Assembly (NCBI GenBank): GCA_015679605.1
Contig: JAAAVE010000627.1
Span: 1 to 15,762, forward strand
Reading direction: 5' to 3'
Length of the DNA: 15,762 nucleotides
DNA from: Podila epigama
Taxonomy: Eukaryota > Mortierellomycota > Mortierellomycetes > Mortierellales > Mortierellaceae
Shown here piece by piece: positions 13,268 through 15,762 of this stretch. The notes below the pieces were generated by a model that did no database searches, had not been told where the DNA came from, and saw nothing but the letters and a program-made list of their open reading frames with translations. Every line of letters begins with the position of its first letter. The stretch's first letter is position 1. Both the position numbers and the translations under genes were made by a program.

Positions 13268-13695
13268 CGCTAAGTTTATTTTAATTCTTATATATAATAT
13301 AATGTAAAGTTAATTTTTTTAATTTTCGTATGCAATAACCTTAACCCTTATTATTAATAATGATAGGTTATCTTATGGCAAGCTTGTCAGATAATGGTAT
13401 ATTAATCAAGAATTAATATACATAAGTGTAAAATTACTATAATATAAAGATTTATCCTTCTCTTAAAAAAAAACGGGTCCTTGACAGGGCTTATTCGTTT
13501 TCTTCTTCCTTTAAATGGAGAATTATTTTTACGAGAGATGACCCTAGACCTTTATATACATCAACTGTCCGTTCTATTAAAGATTTAATAAATAACTTCA
13601 TATTTTTCTCTCTCTGCGAGCTTGTAGGGGGGGAAAAATTAAAATTTATTATTTCAGAACAATGTTGTTATTATGGGATTTATATAAATTATAAT
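13268..13695 (+). other. cox3 leader region with a long open stretch in the cox3 frame
   Basis: About 430 bases, mostly AT-rich. From 13432 to the cox3 ATG (88 codons) the cox3 frame is open without ATG; the last stop is TAA at 13429-13431. The translation includes TRDDPRPLYTSTVRSIKDLI. The frame could be a remnant of an older ORF or an accident. A run of seven G lies near 13627-13633. No promoter can be named from sequence. Confidence 0.5.
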
Positions 13696-14130
13696 ATGAA
13701 CAAAACAATCCAATCTCATCCTTTCCATTTAGTAGAACCATCACCTTGGCCTTTAACTACTTCTTTTGCTTTATTAACTACAACATTATCAGCTGTTATG
13801 TATTATAATAACTATGCAAATGGTGGTTTATTACTAACATTAGGTTTAATTTCTGTAGTATTCTCAATGGCATTATGGTTTAGAGATATAATTATTGAAA
13901 GTACATTCCAAGGATCTCATACTTCTAAAGTACAACAAGGATTAACTTTAGGATTTATTTTATTTGTTATATCTGAAGTATTCTTCTTTATTTCTCTTTT
14001 CTGGGCCTTTTTCCATTCAGCATTAAGCCCTACTGTAGAATTAGGTTGTGTATGGCCTCCAGCTGGTATTGAAGTTATGAACCCTTGGGAAGTTCCATTA
14101 TTAAACACAGTTTTATTATTATCTTCAGGT
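13696..14130 (+). CDS. cox3: Cytochrome c oxidase subunit 3, exon 1
   Basis: Cox3 is a core membrane subunit of complex IV. Exon 1 has 145 codons from ATG 13696 (MNKTIQSHPFHLVEPSPWPL). It includes the family motifs FHLVEPSPWP, WFRDIIIEST and SEVFFFISLFWAFFHSAL, with the conserved Glu (SEVFFF) and the membrane helices, and WPPAGIEVMNPWEVPLLNT. It ends at Gly145 (GGT) before intron 1. The reading frame continues into the intron endonuclease. Exon 2 is at 15257-15562; the remaining 3' exon(s) lie beyond the window. Confidence 0.97.
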
Positions 14131-14832
14131 GTCTGCCTGAGATGTAATGAATTACAAGAGATACTGTTATGTTCCATTTTACCCTTTAGTTCGCCGAGAG
14201 TATTATCTACTCAACGTATAGGTCCTCATAATCAAGATATATTATCTATACTTATAGGATCTATGTTAGGCGACGGTTCAATGGAAAAAGATGGGAATGG
14301 TTCTCGATTTTGTTTCTACCAAGAAAAATCACATGGTGAATACTTATTATGGTTACACAGTTCTTTATCTTATTTAGGTTATTGTAAAATTGATATTCCT
14401 CAAATTATGAGCAGATTAAATTTGGCCTCCGGGAATAAAGAAATTAGATATTTTTATCGATTTAGAACTTTTACATATAGTTCTTTTAACCCATATTATG
14501 AAGAATTTTATAGCACAGGTAAAAAAGTTGTTCCATCTTTTATAGAGAATTACTTTACACCTTTAGCCTTAGCAGTTTGGATTATGGACGATGGAAGTAA
14601 GTATAAAAATAAAGGCTTAAAATTTTCTACGAATTCTTTTTCTTTAAAAGAAGTTAAATTTTTAGCTGAACTTTTAAGCAAAAAATTCGGATTAACTACA
14701 TCTATACATAAAACTGGTGCTATAAATCAGTATAATATTTACATATCCAAATCTTCAATGCCTAAATTGATAAAAATTGTTAAACCATATATACATCCTA
14801 GCATGTTATACAAAATCGAGGATTTCTCTTAA
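14131..14832 (+). CDS. LAGLIDADG homing endonuclease fused to cox3 exon 1
   Basis: The 233-residue intron part continues in frame from cox3 exon 1 with no stop. The first motif is ILSILIGSMLGDGSME (about residues 182-197 of the fused frame). The second is FTPLALAVWIMDDGSKY (about 286-302). Both acidic catalytic positions (LGDG and MDDG) are present. The C-terminus IHPSMLYKI is like that of the other two LAGLIDADG enzymes in the window. A short GC-rich stretch (TTGGCCTCCGGGAATAAAG) lies in frame near 14421-14440, possibly an in-frame remnant of a GC element. The ORF is intact to TAA 14830-14832. The enzyme likely depends on cleavage of the fusion or internal initiation. Confidence 0.92.
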   Translation, partial: VCLRCNELQEILLCSILPFSSPRVLSTQRIGPHNQDILSILIGSMLGDGSMEKDGNGSRFCFYQEKSHGEYLLWLHSSLSYLGYCKIDIPQIMSRLNLASGNKEIRYFYRFRTFTYSSFNPYYEEFYSTGKKVVPSFIENYFTPLALAVWIMDDGSKYKNKGLKFSTNSFSLKEVKFLAELLSKKFGLTTSIHKTGAINQYNIYISKSSMPKLIKIVKPYIHPSMLYKIEDFS

Positions 14833-15256
14833 GCACTTGAGCCTTCGGGACAGGTGCAAACAGTAATTTATTATATAGTCCTGTTTTTTTTTATATGCAA
14901 TATTTAAATAAAAGTATAAAAATCATATCTGTGATGATATGATTGAGAAACAGAGTATCAAAGATACTGGCTCTTTATATTAGAGTTGGCGACATTAGTG
15001 AAAACGGTCAACGAAATAATTCTAATTTTAAGACCGTCGGTTATTTAAATAATCGCTACAGACTGGTTCACTGATGGGTACCTGAAACGGTGCTTAATGT
15101 ACAGTCGGAATTCTATTAAAATTCGCTATTATTTTAACACAAGGTCTTATATTTAATTTTCATGGTTTATCCTTAGATAAATAGAAAATATTAAATAATT
15201 TATAAGATACAGGAATAATAAATTTAGAATTATAATAATTTATTATTTAGAGTTTG
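14131..15256 (+). mobile_element. Group I intron cox3-i1 (ID/IC-like) with LAGLIDADG gene
   Basis: Inserted after nucleotide 435 of cox3, between Gly145 and Ala146, ending in G15256. The core follows the ORF: ACATTAGTGAAAACGG from 14992, ACCGTCGGTTAT from 15033, R ATCGCTACAGACTGG from 15051 and S CTTAATGTACAGTCGG ending near 15108. It is nearly the same core as cob-i2. A short hairpin GCAC.../GTGC around GCCTTCGGG lies just after the ORF stop (14835-14859). Confidence 0.88.
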
Positions 15257-15562
15257 GCAACTGTAACTTTAGCACATCACGGTTTAATCCATGGTAATAG
15301 AAAATTCACTATCTATGGACTTTTTGCTACTATTGCATTAGCAATTCTTTTCACAGGATTCCAAGGATTCGAGTATATTAATGCTCCTTTTACAATTGCA
15401 GATTCAGTTTACGGTAGTACATTCTACTTCACAACAGGGTTCCATGGAATTCATGTACTTATTGGGACAATATTTATAGCTGTAGGTTTATATAGAGTTA
15501 TAAATTACCATTTTACAGACTTCCATCACGTTGGGTTAGAAGCTGCTATTATTTACTGGCAT
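15257..15562 (+). CDS. cox3: Cytochrome c oxidase subunit 3, exon 2
   Basis: 102 codons, residues 146-247, starting ATVTLAHHGLIHGNRKF right after intron G15256. The TTG at 15254 is intron. It includes the conserved AHH, the FYFTTGFHGIHVLIGT segment with its histidines, and HVGLEAAIIYWH at the end. The family continues with FVDVVWLFL, so the reading stops at TGGCAT (15562), and the TAA after it is intron sequence. A further exon lies outside the window. Confidence 0.96.
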
Positions 15563-15762
15563 TAAATTTACAAGATGCAAATTAAAGTAATTTAATTTTA
15601 AAAATATCGCTATATGCTGGAAACTCCTTAGAGCTTTAGGTACTAATATTTTAACGTATTAGTAAAAATCTTAAAGATTGGACAATCAGCAGGAAACCAA
15701 CGAGATATCTCTAGTAGGATCCTCAGAGACTACACGCGGTACTCCTTTATTATAAAATTTTA
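15563..15762 (+). mobile_element. Group I intron cox3-i2 (IB-like), 5' part
   Basis: Begins after T15562, at nucleotide 741 of the cox3 coding sequence. It carries Q AATCAGCAGG at 15683-15692 and R CCTCAGAGACTACACG at 15721-15736; S and the 3' end are outside the window. The preceding run TATATGCTGG with CTTTAGGTACTAATAT is nearly the same as in the nad5 intron. An endonuclease gene probably follows, as in cob-i3, but none is visible. Confidence 0.82.

Noticed and set aside
1-15762. CRISPR array, insertion sequence, rRNA gene, rps3, atp8, atp9 or nad4L
   Set aside because: No repeat-spacer array, transposase frame, rRNA core or protein signature of these genes was found.

Overview
This window is a piece of fungal mitochondrial DNA, most likely from a basidiomycete and probably an agaricomycete. 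The organism call is inference from protein character and gene content, not from a search. The evidence is very AT-rich sequence, mitochondrial respiratory genes (nad5, cob, atp6, cox3) on the + strand, tRNA genes on both strands, and group I introns carrying LAGLIDADG or GIY-YIG homing endonuclease genes. Short GC-rich hairpin elements are scattered through the spacers and even inside a reading frame. All Trp codons I checked are UGG, no gene ends in UGA, and the tRNA-Trp anticodon reads CCA, so UGA probably does not mean Trp here.

Layout: 1-669 is the 3' part of a group I intron in nad5. It holds the tail of a LAGLIDADG gene, a diverged copy of the nad5 3' end, and a group IB-like ribozyme core. 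670-1941 is the 3' exon of nad5, ending in a hairpin. tRNA-Met is at 2235-2305. cob occupies 2792-7711 as four exons (104+27+69+185 codons, 385 aa) split by three group I introns: i1 with a broken GIY-YIG gene, i2 with an intact GIY-YIG gene carrying an in-frame GC element, and i3 with a free-standing LAGLIDADG gene. An unrecognised ORF with a membrane segment and no good ATG start lies at 7995-8849. About 1.3 kb of gene-poor DNA follows, with GC hairpins, an inverted repeat and the relic of another GIY-YIG gene. Then come tRNA-Ser(UGA), a small unknown ORF, atp6 (10914-11684), tRNA-Tyr(GUA), tRNA-Ala(UGC) and tRNA-Leu(UAG) on the - strand, and tRNA-Trp(CCA). The window ends with cox3: exon 1 at 13696-14130, an intron with a LAGLIDADG gene fused in frame to exon 1, exon 2 at 15257-15562, and the start of a second intron.

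How it works together: nad5 is a complex I subunit, cob the complex III cytochrome, cox3 a complex IV subunit and atp6 the proton channel of ATP synthase. All are expressed by mitochondrial transcription, group I self-splicing and RNA end processing. A recurring C-rich motif (AACACCC, then C/T-rich sequence, then TTTT) lies at or just after the ends of nad5, cob, the unknown ORF and atp6, and also in the nad5 intron copy. In nad5 and cob it forms the 5' arm of a strong hairpin. I consider it a candidate mRNA 3'-end or stability element. The introns fall into three core types; two types recur nearly unchanged in different genes, pointing to spread of related ribozymes with different endonuclease passengers.
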